Positions 12,994-25,066 of a stretch of 64,000 nt of DNA are shown here, piece by piece. The notes under the pieces are model-generated. The model made no database searches, was not told where the DNA came from, and worked only from the letters and a program-made list of their open reading frames with translations. The stretch covers positions 14,259,489 to 14,323,488 of the forward strand of contig OX467090.1 in the NCBI GenBank assembly GCA_950106755.1. The letters run 5' to 3'. The position numbers and the translations under genes are program-made. Position 1 is the first letter of the stretch. Every line of letters starts with the position of its first letter. Source of the DNA: Climacium dendroides. Taxonomy: Eukaryota; Streptophyta; Bryopsida; Hypnales; Climaciaceae.

Positions 12994-13080
12994 TCAATTA
13001 GGCTTCAAATACATGTAAAATAATCAAAGAAGAAAAAAATTCTTGAAAAACATTGAAATTTATAGCCAAAAGAGCAAGTA

Positions 13081-13770
13081 ATGTGATACCTCTTTAATAT
13101 CACTCTGTCAATCCTCCATAATATCACCTGTCAAGATTGGATTCTGTAATATCACACAGTCAGAAAATGTGATATTATAGAAATCGCTCTTCAAATTTCT
13201 TCATTTCAACTTGAAATTGATTGAGGTTTGAACTCTAAATACATCAAACAAATAGATCAATACTCAAATTACTCTCAAATTGCTAAAATGAAGCTCAAAC
13301 AAAGCTTAATGTTGAAAACAACAATTCATTCTTGAAGTCAAATCTCAACAAAGCAATTGTAAAGAAAGTTGTTTACCTTGAAGACAATCTTGAGTTCAAT
13401 CTATAACTTGCACAACACCTCCACTTGATAAAGTTCTTGCCTCACAAACAATGATAACCAAAACTTTGCAATAGAGTTGAAATTTGCAAAAACTTTCAAA
13501 ATGTATGCAATTTGCAAAAAAATGCTTCAATGTATCAAATTTTTCATGTCATTTAGTAATAGCAATCAAGTAATAGCGTCATAAGAACATTCAAAGCTCA
13601 AACATTCACAAACATTCACCAAGAAATGTGCAAATGTGTGAAATTTGGAGGCAAAAGAAGTGTTTTGTATCGCCCTCCATAATATCACCCTGTCGTCCTC
13701 CATAATATCACCAACGGCTAACGGGTTTCTGTAATATCACTCAGTGTTACAATGTGATATTATGGAACAG
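13081..13770. repeat. Paired TAATATCAC / GTGATATTA blocks in the Helitron 5' region
   Basis: Two blocks, about 13081-13200 and 13670-13770, each hold three or more copies of CCATAATATCAC or TGTAATATCAC and one inverted copy, GTGATATTATRGA. The second block lies within about 25-125 bp of the Helitron 5' end. They could be binding sites for the element's own Rep or part of its promoter; this is inferred from position. Confidence 0.75.
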
Positions 13771-13794
13771 CTTGTGATTTTAGTAGTATGATGA

Positions 13795-14100
13795 TATACG
13801 TGAAAATATTTGTATCATTTCATTTTCATTAATGAGATGAAAGTTATGAGGAGTTTTAGTTTGTGGCCAATTATGGCATCTCTACACTAAAATAAACTTT
13901 GAAGCCCTTTACATAACTCAAATTTTCAATATTTTGGAAAAAAAATTAAGAACTTAGTAAATAGATTGTTTATTACAACATTACAACCATTAGGATTGGC
14001 ATTTTTCAATTCTATAACTCAATTCTTAATAATTTTAATAAGTGTTTTAATCATTTCCTACTTCTTTCTACTTACTATTTTTTTCAAGCACAAGTACAAA
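13795..14100 (-). repeat. Older repeat R4, part right of the Helitron
   Basis: On the minus strand 14100 to 13795 resembles 24400-24530 and 40400-40530, including a GTAGAGA site, an ACTCCT site and TTTCACGTATA directly before the Helitron. Together with 6600..7225 it makes one split copy. Confidence 0.6.
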
Positions 14101-15484
14101 AAAAAATTGAAATTTTTATATGTATTTCCAACTTATTTCTTCTACATATTATGAAAAGTTGTAAGTTGAAGGGTCTACTGATTTTTTGATAAAATGTTGT
14201 AAAGCAATAGGAGGCCTGAAGAAGCCCACAAGTTCTCCGGAGTTCTCAAATTGTAGAAACTCACCACATCAACAATCTAAAGTGGTTGAGAGAATGCCAC
14301 ATCAAATAATGTATTTAATTAGTTATTTAATATTTTTAATTATTTAGTAAATTATTTTTATTTTATTATTTCATTTTTGAAAATTTTAGTATTTTTAATA
14401 TTTTTCTTTTAATTTAAAATTCTAAGAGTGTGTTGCTAATTCACATCAAAGAAAGCAAGCTTGAAGCAGCCCTCACTTGCCCTCAAGTCTCTTCTAATGT
14501 TCTAAAATTTTAGGAGGGTGTACCCAAACAAATTAAATGAAGGATTCTATATTAGATTTGCTAAAAAAATAAACATAGATGAAGATTTTAGCCTTGCTTT
14601 AGAAACTAATATTCAACCAAGGGAAGTTGGAACAATAGCTCTATAGTCTGTGTGCTCTCCCATTAAAGGTATATATTTGGAGGCATCTAAGTTTAGTGAT
14701 TGATAGAACTTAGAATATGGCATTTTGTTGCTAGAAAAAAATTGTTAATATTTTGAAGCAGTTTTGGACCTCCAAACATGCAAGAACTTAGAACTTTAGG
14801 GGTGAAGGATTAAGTTGCCCTTCAAATGACTCTGCCTAGCATTGAAAATTGCACAATGCCCTGCCTAAAAGTTTACCCCCCAAGCACTCCCACATTCACT
14901 TTTTAGAATGATGTCCATAATAAATTGCAAAGAACTATGACATGATAAACTATTTTCATTCATTTTTGTATTTGGAGCTACACAAGTTTTGAATCCTTTT
15001 ACACAAAATAGGGAAAGTAGATTGCTTTAACAATTAGCTTGCCTTACCCCAAGAAAGTTATTGTACAAGCCATCAAAGTCAACAAATATTTCTATGGATG
15101 CTTCCATTTGTATACATGGAGGTTCATAAATCCCAATTATAACAATACCTAATTCAAAAGTAGTGCATTCTAGTACATTAACTTCAAAAATTTATGGAGT
15201 GTCAAATGTCAAGAAATTAGTGAGGAGGAATCAAATTTCACTATTTCGTGAATTGTAGACAACTGGACACCTCATATATAATTTTTATTTAAATAGTATG
15301 AATAAATATATCAAGATTGGTTGGAATTTTTAGTTGCTAAAGGGAGGGACAATCTATGATTTGTGGAGCATCTTGAGCCAAAACATGGAAAGTAGAGGGC
15401 AATTGCTAATTTTTCTCATTGATGGACCAAAATTGTGAAAGTGGAATTGTGAAGGTGTCACCAAATTTTGCGTTGCCATGTATA
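14101..15484. other. AT-rich intergenic, no gene seen
   Basis: I see only short frames without recognisable motifs. Part of it may be further decayed repeat. Confidence 0.5.
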
Positions 15485-15607
15485 ACCATCGATGGTTGTT
15501 GCATGAAGTGGAGCTATTGAAATTTTTTTTAAATATTAAAAAACACACAAGAATTGAATAAATAATAATTAAATAAATATATTTGCATTTCAACAACCAT
15601 CGATGGT
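15485..15607. mobile_element. Tiny terminal-inverted-repeat element (about 120 bp)
   Basis: AACCATCGATGGTTGTTG at the left is matched by CAACAACCATCGATGG at the right, with an AT-rich middle. The outer 12-mer ACCATCGATGGT is itself a palindrome. There is no coding capacity and I could not assign a target duplication. Confidence 0.5.
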
Positions 15608-16330
15608 GTGGTATTCCTTGTAACTTAGTCTTTAGTAAGACCCGGTTTGACACTGGAGAATTTGTACAATGCATGCTTTTCACCACAAACAAAATATCTT
15701 AATGTTCCTCTACATTAGAAAATATTTATAGTAAGTAGCATACAAAACATATGCACAATTGTAATAGCATTAGGGTGTCTAACTTAGAGTTTAAGTATAC
15801 TATTTTCCATGCAAAAACTTCATGATCAATCATTACAAAAAAAACATGCACTATTTTCCATCTTTGTCTTCTATAAGGAGTTTTTAAGCAGAGGAAATTA
15901 AATCATGGTCAAGATGAAATTATTGTTTGTAAGTTGATGTGGACATATAATGATTATTAAATCTATGAAACATAAATACTAATAATTATATGTGAATAGT
16001 TATTAACATTAAGATATTATTAATGGATTAATTATATAATTAATTATTGTAATATTAAAAATATTATAATTATGCTATATATTATTATATTAATTATATT
16101 ATAAATATTATTATATTATTATATTATTATAATTAAGAATATAATATATTATTTAAAACATCAATTAATGATAATATAATAGTATTTAATCTATATATTA
16201 TTTTATTATAATATAATATTATTATAACTAAGAATAAAATTTTAATAATATAATTAATACTTAATACTTAAATAAAACAATTAGTATAGTATATAATATT
16301 TTCATTAATTTTAATATTAATCTACCATTT
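15608..16330. repeat. Extreme AT-rich low-complexity tract
   Basis: About 15950-16330 is almost pure A/T with irregular TATTATTATA repeats. I see nothing coding. It could act as a spacer or an unwinding-prone region, but that is speculation. Confidence 0.7.
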
Positions 16331-17099
16331 TAGTTGCAAATCCACATTTTTTTGAGTGAATCCACATCAAAATCGCGAACAAGGTTCAATCACTTCAGTT
16401 TTGGGGCCTACCGGGTCTAATTTTTTGGTATGCATCCAATGGTTCGGGTCTGAAATTTCATACATGGGGATTTCGTTTGAGGGTTTAGGGTTACATGGGT
16501 GTTCCAGGGGAGTTGGATTTTATAAGTTGGAGATTTTATTGGAGCTACCTCCCATTAGCAAACATTGCGATTCCAACAGTGAAATGAAAGCCCTACAAGT
16601 ATCACCGCTTGCGAGATATAGCAACTTTGACTTTAGGGTGTTGAAGTTTGACTTGGCCATTGTAGATTCGTTATGAAGAATTATAAAAGATGAGTTACAG
16701 TTTTGGAAGGGGCTTGTTGAGGGCTGTAAGCTAGGTTTTACTTTCTCCCCAAAACCCAGACAAATAGTATAGGGGGGTAAATTCCTAAGGAATGGTCAAG
16801 TAGTCTAACGTTTTAGTAACTAAAGTCACATGATTTCAATAGCATATAGGAAATTTACAATAAAAACAAGTAAATACAAACACTCTTATTCCCAAAGAAG
16901 TATAATTTGGTTGCTTGTCCTTAATAATGCTATAGACGCATGTATGCGGTTCTAGTCTTGCCTAGTGTGCTAGGGGTATTTTAGACGAATTGTCGTGCTT
17001 GTGAACAATTTTTCATGCATGATCTAGACAAGTCTAAGTGAATAATATATTATAATATAATAGTATATTGGTTCCTTAATTATATTGACTTTTATGTTG
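16331..17099. other. Intergenic with one weak frame
   Basis: A plus-strand frame of 106 codons (16356..16676) is open but has no recognisable motif. I do not call it a gene. Confidence 0.35.
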
Positions 17100-18815
17100 T
17101 CCAACAATTTGTTAGGCAATCACTACTTAACTAGCCTAATTACTAGTTAGATGAGTAACAAATCCATCCCGGTCCTAATATCAATTTGTTACTAACTAAA
17201 TGCAAGGGGAATGAGTGTGAAATGCAACCCCATTCGCTTCCTTATCAATTCTTCAAAATACCACAACTTGTTAAATTCACACATACATCAAAATACAAGG
17301 ATAAAATTAATAATATTTTTCACAAGTAATAATATTCTTTTATAAATTACAAACTTAAGACAATTTATATTACTCAAATAATTAACTATCTTATATAAAT
17401 ATATATATTTCAAATTTTTCAAATTAAATAAATACTTCACAATATTAATTTAATGTGAAGAAGGTATCATACAATTTGTTTATTATCCTTAAAATATTTC
17501 ACAATCACAATGTTCAATCAAATCAATTTGTCTATTAGGTGCTTATCACCTAACCTCAGTCAATTGGCTGATTGGATAAGGTAACCACTCTTTTGATCTG
17601 ACTAATTGTTTGGATAACTTAACAATTTGTGAACACTTAATACATTAAATAAGTCAAGTAATTCCTATCACTAAATTGAAAGACGACTAGTCAAGACGTG
17701 GGTTAACATCCTCATATCCCAGTCTCAATCTAAGACAATTTGTTATATAATTTCATCTACTTTTATCACACACTGGGACATATATTATTTCAATATTCAA
17801 ATTGATAATTTTAATTTATGAATTCAATTTTATTCATCTAATAATTCATAAAATTATCAATTTGTAAAGTCTAATTTCTTTCTTGACAAATCCTCTTGTA
17901 AAGTTTATTAAAATAAAACAATCCAATTTTATATTTATATTCCTTGACAACATTCTAACATTTGAGCAAATTATTAAATTCATAGTACATAATATTATAA
18001 TTTTATTCACTCACTATAATTCAAATACAAACAACTTGCCTCAGCTTCACCATATTGGTTTTTTAACTAGTCCATTTGTTATTACTCCATAATCCCGCTT
18101 GTGAACTCCATAGTCAATTTGTCACACTCTCCACTAGATTGCTTTATCCCCATAGATCTAGGTACAGATTACACTCGTCAAGTTGTTCTCATTCTTTCAT
18201 AAAAGACTCTCAATTAACTCAACAATCAAAGTTCATGACTAATGGCTCAAAGTGAATATACATTCACAGACAAGTTGTTTGAAATTCATACAGACACATA
18301 CATTACCCATATGCATTCAAATCTTCAATGCTAACACACCATTCATCATTCAAATTGTCAAGCATCCATACAAGACATGAGACATCCCAAATATTTAATT
18401 CACAGACTATAACTCATACCAGTATCATGTTGCCTTCACTTACAACTAGACAAGTGATCAGTTAAGAAGCTCATACATGATATTAAATTCCATCACCTCA
18501 CTGGCTAGATACAATTTGTCTAAAATTAATTTCTAATAGTAAATAGATCACAATGAGACATTCCAACTTCCAAGTAATATTATATTAATTTCTATCACAC
18601 ACAATTATCACCAAACAATGTACAATCAATTTGCTAATTAGTTCTTACAATAATTCAAGCGAACAATTAAACCAATGAGTTATAAATCACACACACAAAC
18701 AAATTCCAATCACTGGAATACAAAGAATTCAATTTGTCTAATTCTCTAGCACTAGTCCAATCCTTGGATCCAATTGCAAACATAAACAACAAACAAATAG
18801 GTAGACAAATTGTTC
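17100..18815. repeat. Dispersed array of CAATTTGT motifs
   Basis: The motif RACAATTTGTY or TCAATTTGTY, with a few single-mismatch or inverted copies, occurs near 17103, 17181, 17264, 17471, 17523, 17621, 17735, 17857, 18114, 18270, 18352, 18511, 18628, 18729 and 18805. Spacing is roughly 50-250 bp. Such arrays are typical of transposase-binding subterminal regions, but I could not find matching terminal repeats or an encoded protein. Confidence 0.6.
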
Positions 18816-19561
18816 AATAGTATGTATATTAATATTCACAATTAAGTACAAGTGTGTGAGAATACGTAGAACTCAAACAGAGGAAATAGGATAAAATAGG
18901 ATTAAGGTAGAGTAGAAATTTTCAAACTTTTGTTTAGGAGTAGAACAATAGGAACAATAAGTGTCAAACTTTGAAATAGCCAGAATCCAAAACACTAGGA
19001 TGTAATGGAATTGGACGGAACTATGGGATGGAAACCAAAAGTATTGGATCTAGAGAACCTATGATTCTAGGTTCCGGCCTAGGAGACTAGGGGATCGTTA
19101 CGGGGAACGGTCTTCCCTAAGAACATTGGGAAGCCATTGGATATTTAAGCCCATCGCCACGCCATTTTTTTCCTCTCTTTTTCAAGATCTCATGCACAAG
19201 TAGTTGAGTGAAAGAGTGGTGAGATAGAATCCGTATTAGGGAGAGAAAAAAGAGGTCGGTGCGAATTGCACTAGATTAGGTAGTTTTCGTCATAGCTACT
19301 AAAGTCCGGAAGTCCATGGTTGCAGCCCGGATGGTCATTCTGGCCATTTCTTCTAATCCGGATAACTGGAAATTAGTAGATGAGGATCTAGCTACGATGG
19401 GATGTCTAGGGTTTATATAGAGGATGTGGAGTCTCAAGAGTGAGGTAATAATTCAGGAATTCATCGAAAGAGTTTTGAATCAGTACAAGAGGATTATGAA
19501 GGGGCAACCTATAACTTGGATCACGGATATGTAGGCAGAGGTTTATGGGTTTGCCAAGACC
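18816..19561. other. Unclassified, promoter-like stretch near 19.14 kb
   Basis: GGATATTTAAGCCC (19138-19151) followed by a pyrimidine-rich stretch looks like a core promoter, possibly of an old LTR. A partly open frame near 19440-19560 is cut off by the CACTA end. I recognise no protein. Confidence 0.3.
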
Positions 19562-20039
19562 CACTAGTAGAAAATTACGTCCAAATCAACAAAAAATCAA
19601 CAAAAACTTGTTGATTTGGGTACTACAATGACTATTTTTACAGTTTTTTTGTTGATTTGGACACTAGTTAACAAAATGGTTAACAAATTTTTGTTGATTT
19701 CAGCACAAGTTAATAAAATGGTTTAACAAATTTTTGTTCATTTGAATAGTGCAAGTGTGCAACAACTAAATCAACAAATAAGGCCATATTCATTATATTG
19801 AGACTTTTGGTAGTCTCATTTTTATTCTCGACTCGAAGATAAATCATAATAACTATTCAATTTTAAGACTATTTGGTAAGTTGAGATTTCAATGTATTAA
19901 TATATATAAAAACCTTTGATTTCTCAAAGGTTGCAGGCTCATCTTATCCTCGACTCGAGGATAAATCACTATAACTGTTTGAGGGTTGTAGTCTCAAAAT
20001 GTGTAGATTGTCTCATTTTAACGAATAAAGCCATAAATT

Positions 20040-20171
20040 TTTGTTGAATGTTTTAGGATTGTTTTAGGATTGTTTTAGGTTTGTTTTCGGGATTGTTTTG
20101 GGATTGTTTTGGGATTGATTTCGTATTGGTTTCGTATTGGTTAGGGATTGGCTTGGGATTGTTTTGGGATT
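20040..20171. repeat. Tandem 11-12 bp G-rich repeat, left part
   Basis: Units close to GGTTTGGGATT or GATTGTTTTAG repeat about ten times. The same unit continues at about 21470-21515, beyond the inserted segment at 20172..21464, so the array was split by an insertion. Confidence 0.75.
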
Positions 20172-21464
20172 TGTCGCGACCCAAATGACACCTAACAGCT
20201 CCCAACAGCTCACTAGGTTCACCCCAGTCCACTTACAACGTCACTTGGTCACCAATTGCCTAACACTGCACATGCCAAGCATCCACAGTGTTAGTCCCCA
20301 TTTCCAACTCAGTTTGTCAAGTCCCAGTCACCGGGACTACTAGCACACACTCCCATCGTGACACCGGGCATGTCACTTAGTAACATGGGGCGGCACTTCC
20401 ACCTTAATGTGCAAGGACCCATGGTGGCACTACTCACCATGGTCCTAACCGCCCTTAAGTGTCACCCCACTCCATACTAGCCCTTTTTGCATTTGCTACT
20501 CATCCACTAGAGGTAACCGGCGCTCACAACTCAAGACACATCCAAGGAGGCCTAGCAAGGAGCGGGACTCCACCCAACTAATGCCACGGGATACACACAA
20601 GTGTCCCATGGTGCCTTGAAGTGGTGGTGAAATCACCACCACCAATCATAAGTCACCGGGACTCACCAAGGCTTCAAAAAGGAGTGAGGAGGGAGACCAA
20701 CCCCTCCTATAGTACTCTCTATAGTATTTGGCAGACCCCCCCATCCTAGATCGAAGGAAGTCCTTAGATAACCTTGGATTGTGGAAGACCACCCACTTCC
20801 AACCCAAATCGCCAAGTTACGTCACCGTTTGAACTCCCGAACTTTCAACCGGCGTAACTTTGCTATCCGAGCTCCAAATCCAACATACGAGTCCATTTTA
20901 GACATTTACGCGACGAATAAATGCCGATGGACTGCTCACTTGTCTCATTTGGACAAGTTCTCGCAAAGTTATGGCCCTCTAAAGATTCGGATGCACCGGG
21001 GGAGGCGTCACGCCTTCACCACGACTCTTCTTTTGGCCATAACTTTTGACTCATGTCTTAGAACCTTGTAATGCTTGTCATTCTAGGTTCCTTGTGTTCA
21101 TAGCTTTCCAATGATATGCCACATGCCATATTTTGTTGTGGGATTCATTGAGAACCCCTCACACCTAACCCTCAAGTGTCCCGGCGCCACCGGGACCCAG
21201 TCAACTTTGAACGGCCATAACTTTTCGCTCACAACTTCAAATTGCGCGTTCTTTGTGCTATTAGAAGTGTATTGTCAAGAGCTTTTCAAAAATGTGTGAC
21301 ACTCTCATGTCCACTTCAAAACCAAGGCGCCATTGCACCCTGTTTGATCGGGAATCTCTCCATTCTCCCTACCTAGTCTATTGCAAGGCTTGGGAAGTCA
21401 CCTCTAAGGTCCCCCCTTACGCACTAAGGTTCTTTGGGCACCCTTAGTAGATAGGGGCGTGAAA
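20172..21464. mobile_element. Probable solo LTR, about 1.3 kb
   Basis: The segment is markedly more GC-rich than its flanks and interrupts a tandem repeat. It starts TGTCGCGACCC and ends GGGGCGTGAAA, close to the TGTCRCG...CGTGACA ends common in plant Gypsy-type LTRs; the final CA appears mutated. The 5-bp flanks (GGATT and AAATT) match only in part. No internal retrotransposon genes are present. A non-LTR origin remains possible. Confidence 0.55.
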
Positions 21465-21690
21465 AAATTGGTTTGGGATTGGTTTGGGATTGGTTTGGGA
21501 TTGGTTTGGGAATGTCTTTGAAATTTTTGGAAATTATGAATTTAGAGTTTGAATTGTATATCATTTTCAATAAGATTTTGAATTTGAGTGAAATTCTAAT
21601 TAAATTTAGAATTGAATTCAACTTTGATTCAAATAATTTGATTATATCAAAGTTTTCAATTTTATAATAATCAAATTTGAATAGTTCCAA

Positions 21691-23686
21691 CACTACAACA
21701 ATGGCAGTGTTTTATAACTGCAGAATTATGACTAAGGATGACTGGCGACTACTTGCAGTCATATTCTTGAAGGCCAACACTTTGGGGAGAAATATGACTG
21801 CAAAATATGACTGTCAGTCATTTTTACGCCTTGTACGTCACAAGCGTATACTATATGGCCATTAGGAATACCAAAATACTTCATAGAGAACGTAGGGAAC
21901 ATGTTTGGGAACGTTTGGAACATGTTTGGGAACGTTTGGAACATGTTTGGGAACATTGAGTCATATTATCACTAATATTTTCATATAATAGTGATTTTGT
22001 TTTGTTTTGGGCAATTCAAAAAAAATTTGGGCAATTCAAAAAAAATATAGAGAAGTCATTGTTTAAAATTTTGAAATCCTAGTCACCTACTTTTTTGGAT
22101 TTTGAATCCTAGTCACCACTTTTTTAGGGTTTTGAGACCCTAGCCGTCATTTTTTTAGAGTTTTGAAACCCTAGCCACCACTTTTTAGGGTTCTGGAACC
22201 CTAGCCGTCACTTCTTGTGGCTCTTCTTTCTTACTTTTTATTGTCTCTTAGCTCTCACTTGTTGTTGCTTTTTGTTGCATCTTAACTCTTGTTTCTTGTT
22301 GCTCTCTAGTTCATGCTTCTTGTTTCTTATTGTTGCATCTAAATTCTTTCTTTCTCTTGCATTTGAACTCTTTCTTCTTCCTAGTTCTTTTTTTTTATTT
22401 CCTCTTGTTTTATAGTTCTTGCTTCTTTTTTGTTCTTGTTGTATCTATACTCTCATTTCTTGTTGTTTCTTGTTATGTCTTAGTTGGTGCTTCTTGTTTC
22501 TTCTTGTGTCTTAGTTGTTGCTTTTTCTTTGTTCTTATGTCTTAATTGTTGCCTTATATTGTGTATTAATTGTTGTTTCTTGTTTTGTGTTGCTTCTTGT
22601 TTCTTGTTGTGTCTTAGTTGTTGCTTTTTATTCCTTGTTGCATCTTAACTCTTGATTCTTGTTAACTCTTAATACTTATCTTCTTTTTCTTGTTTTTTCC
22701 ATCATTAATCTTATTCTTTCTATCCTAAACTTGAGCTAAATATTTTGTGTTTTTGTAAGTCTTTGAAGGTTAGGCTTTGTTATTCAATCACTAAAAACTA
22801 ACCTCTCATTTCTTTAATTGTATATACAGGCATCAAAAGTTGAAACAAAGACATTGGAAGCTACTTGCAACTTCATGAAGCCAAAAATATGACTCATAGA
22901 AGTCATATTCTATAAAATATGACTGACAAAAGTCGTATTCTACATCACTGCAAAATATGACTCATCTCAGTCATATTTCATAAAATATGACTGCCAAGAG
23001 TCGTATTCTACATCACTGCAAAATATGACTCACCTTAGTTATATTCCATAAAATATGACTGACGAGAGTCGTATTCTACATTACTACAAAATATGACTCA
23101 CCTCAGTCATATTCTATAAAATATGACTGACGAGAGTCGTATTCTACATCACTACAAAATATGACTTACTTCAGTCATATTCCATGCCATCAAAAAATAT
23201 GACTCATTGCAGTCATATTCTATGTCATCCAAAAATATAACTCACTGTAGTCATATTCCACGTCATCAAAAAATATGACTCACTGCAGTCATATTCTATG
23301 TCATCCAAAAATATGACTGACCGCAGTCATATTCCACGTCATCTAAAAATATGACTGACTGTAGTCATATTCCATGTAGGATTTTTTTGTTTGCCTGGGC
23401 AACTCAAGAAAAAGTCAAGACTCCCCTAGGAAAGTCAAAGTATACGCCATGTTGGCATACTATGGCTAAAAATGGATATTTATACCCCTCGGAAAATATG
23501 ACTGCCAATATGATTGCCAATATGACTGATGTCTGAAGCGACTGCTTCTAAACGACTGGAGTCAGTCATATTCTGAGTCATCTACAGTGATTTCTGCGTG
23601 AGTCGTATTTTTTTATTTTACAACTCACTGCAGTCATATTTTGTAGTCATATTTTGTAGTCATAAAACACTGCTTTTGTTGTAGTG
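21691..23686. mobile_element. Non-autonomous CACTA element, 1,996 bp, TSD CAA
   Basis: The terminal inverted repeats are CACTACAACAATGGCAGTG at left and, complemented, CACTACAACAAAAGCAGTG at right. The 3-bp flank CAA is identical on both sides (21688-21690 and 23687-23689). Both subterminal regions hold many TATGACT or AGTCATA motifs. The middle (22210-22690) is a low-complexity CT-rich tract built on TTCTTGTTG. No transposase is encoded. It lies inside the larger CACTA-like nest. Confidence 0.9.
22880..23375. repeat. Subterminal tandem repeats of the CACTA element (68-bp then about 41-bp units)
   Basis: A 68-bp unit repeats about four times (TACATCACTRC recurs at 22941, 23009, 23077 and 23145). 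It is followed by shorter units of about 40 bp. Every unit carries an inverted pair, AATATGACT then AGTCATATT. In En/Spm-type elements such subterminal motifs bind the TnpA-like protein. Confidence 0.85.
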
Positions 23687-24139
23687 CAAATTCAAATTGA
23701 ACTACTTAATAGAATTATTCAAATTTGAAGTATTAATCTCCATATTCTTTCATACGTTAAGGCCTGCAATTGTTTTTAAATATTGAATTAAGCTCTAGCT
23801 GAATGACAAGTAGCAAATTTTGTCTATGTGAAGATGTTCTATGTTCACAACTTTGATGTAAATCTACTACATCTAGCAAAGTAGTCTTCATAACAAGGCT
23901 GAAATCTTCATTTATATTTATTTTTTCAAAAAATTTAACTAAATAATCTAGATTATACTTAATTTAACCTATTAATCCCTCTTGAAATTATAAAATAAAT
24001 TTTTTTACCAACTGGAACATCATGATGCTTGATTTCAAAAAGCATAGTATTTCATGCATCCCAAATAATTAGATTTCATTTTCCCAACATTTTATCCAAA
24101 AATTAATGTATATATCAATCCTACAATTTGCAACTTCCT

Positions 24140-24720
24140 ATCATATACTTAAAGAATATGTAAGAGAATCTATATTAAACATTGCAACAAAAAATATCTC
24201 ATATTCATACTTCAAAAAATAGTAAGTTGAAAGAAATTGAGAATGATTTATAATATTCAATAAAAAGAATTTTAGTTATGAAACTAAAGATTTCCAAACC
24301 CAATGGTTGTAATATACTAATGTGTATATTGTAATAAACAATTTCCATCCTTTTTTTTAAATTTGGAAAATATTTAAAATTGCATTCAATAAATAATTTT
24401 GAAGTTTACTTTAGTGTAGAGATTCCATTTCAAATTCCAAATTAAAATTCTTCCTAAGTTTCACCTCCCTAATTTATATAAAATAATTTGAAACTTTTCA
24501 CAAGATTAATATTTTAGAAAATAAATTTCAAATTCCTATTTATTTAAAAGTACATTTAGATCTACCTGGCTTACATGCACACATAGTTGCAAAACCTATA
24601 CATCATACAATAACTTTCTCATGATGTAATCAAAAGTTATCTCTTCATCACATGTTGTGCAAAAATTTTAAAGGAAAAAAATAGGAATTCAATGTCTAAA
24701 TATATGACAAAAAACAATAG
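24140..24720 (+). repeat. Older repeat R4, unbroken copy 1
   Basis: Similar over several hundred bp to 40200..40740 and to the copy split by the Helitron. It gives an empty-site reference for the Helitron insertion. No protein domain is visible. Confidence 0.6.
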
Positions 24721-25066
24721 CTATTTAGTCAAAAAAGGCTACTTCATTCTTAAGGGGTCTAAATTCTACTTTTAATTTTTTAAAATTCAAATTCTAAATT
24801 CATAAATATTTAAATTCTATATTAAAAATTTTCAAATTCTAATTTAGAGCTATTCAAAGTCTATGTTTTGAATTACAAGAACTTGAATATAAATTGTGAG
24901 CAAATCACCTTTTAGTAAAATATTTGCCAAATACTCATAATATCTTAAATTAAATTGAATTTATTTCTACTAGAATTTCATGCAAGAAATGTTTAAACCA
25001 CCAAGTTTGACAATCTATGTGCACATAGAATATTTTTTTATGAACTTAGTAATTTTAAATTCAGTG

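Larger units (their letters stand above)
7226..13794 (-). mobile_element. Complete Helitron, 6,569 bp
   Basis: On the minus strand the element starts with TC at 13794 (TCATCATACTACTAAAA) and ends with GCTAG at 7226. It sits between a host A (13795) and host T (7225), as is usual for Helitrons. A GC hairpin lies just before the 3' end. The flanking bases, when joined, rebuild an older repeat that is unbroken at about 24.5 and 40.5 kb, which independently supports both ends. The element carries one large Rep-helicase frame (7604..11661) and a leader of about 2.1 kb with repeated motifs. The Rep frame has only two lesions, so the insertion looks fairly recent; it may be non-autonomous now. Confidence 0.88.

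Noticed and set aside
15608..16330. AT-rich tract as a replication origin or matrix attachment region
   Set aside because: Only base composition supports it. Similar AT-rich DNA is common in this window.
20781..21299. Short plus-strand frames in the GC-rich segment
   Set aside because: They lie inside the probable solo LTR and show no retrotransposon domain.
22880..23375. Regular repeats resembling a CRISPR array
   Set aside because: The window is plant nuclear DNA. The spacers are not unique, and the repeats are subterminal motifs of a CACTA element.
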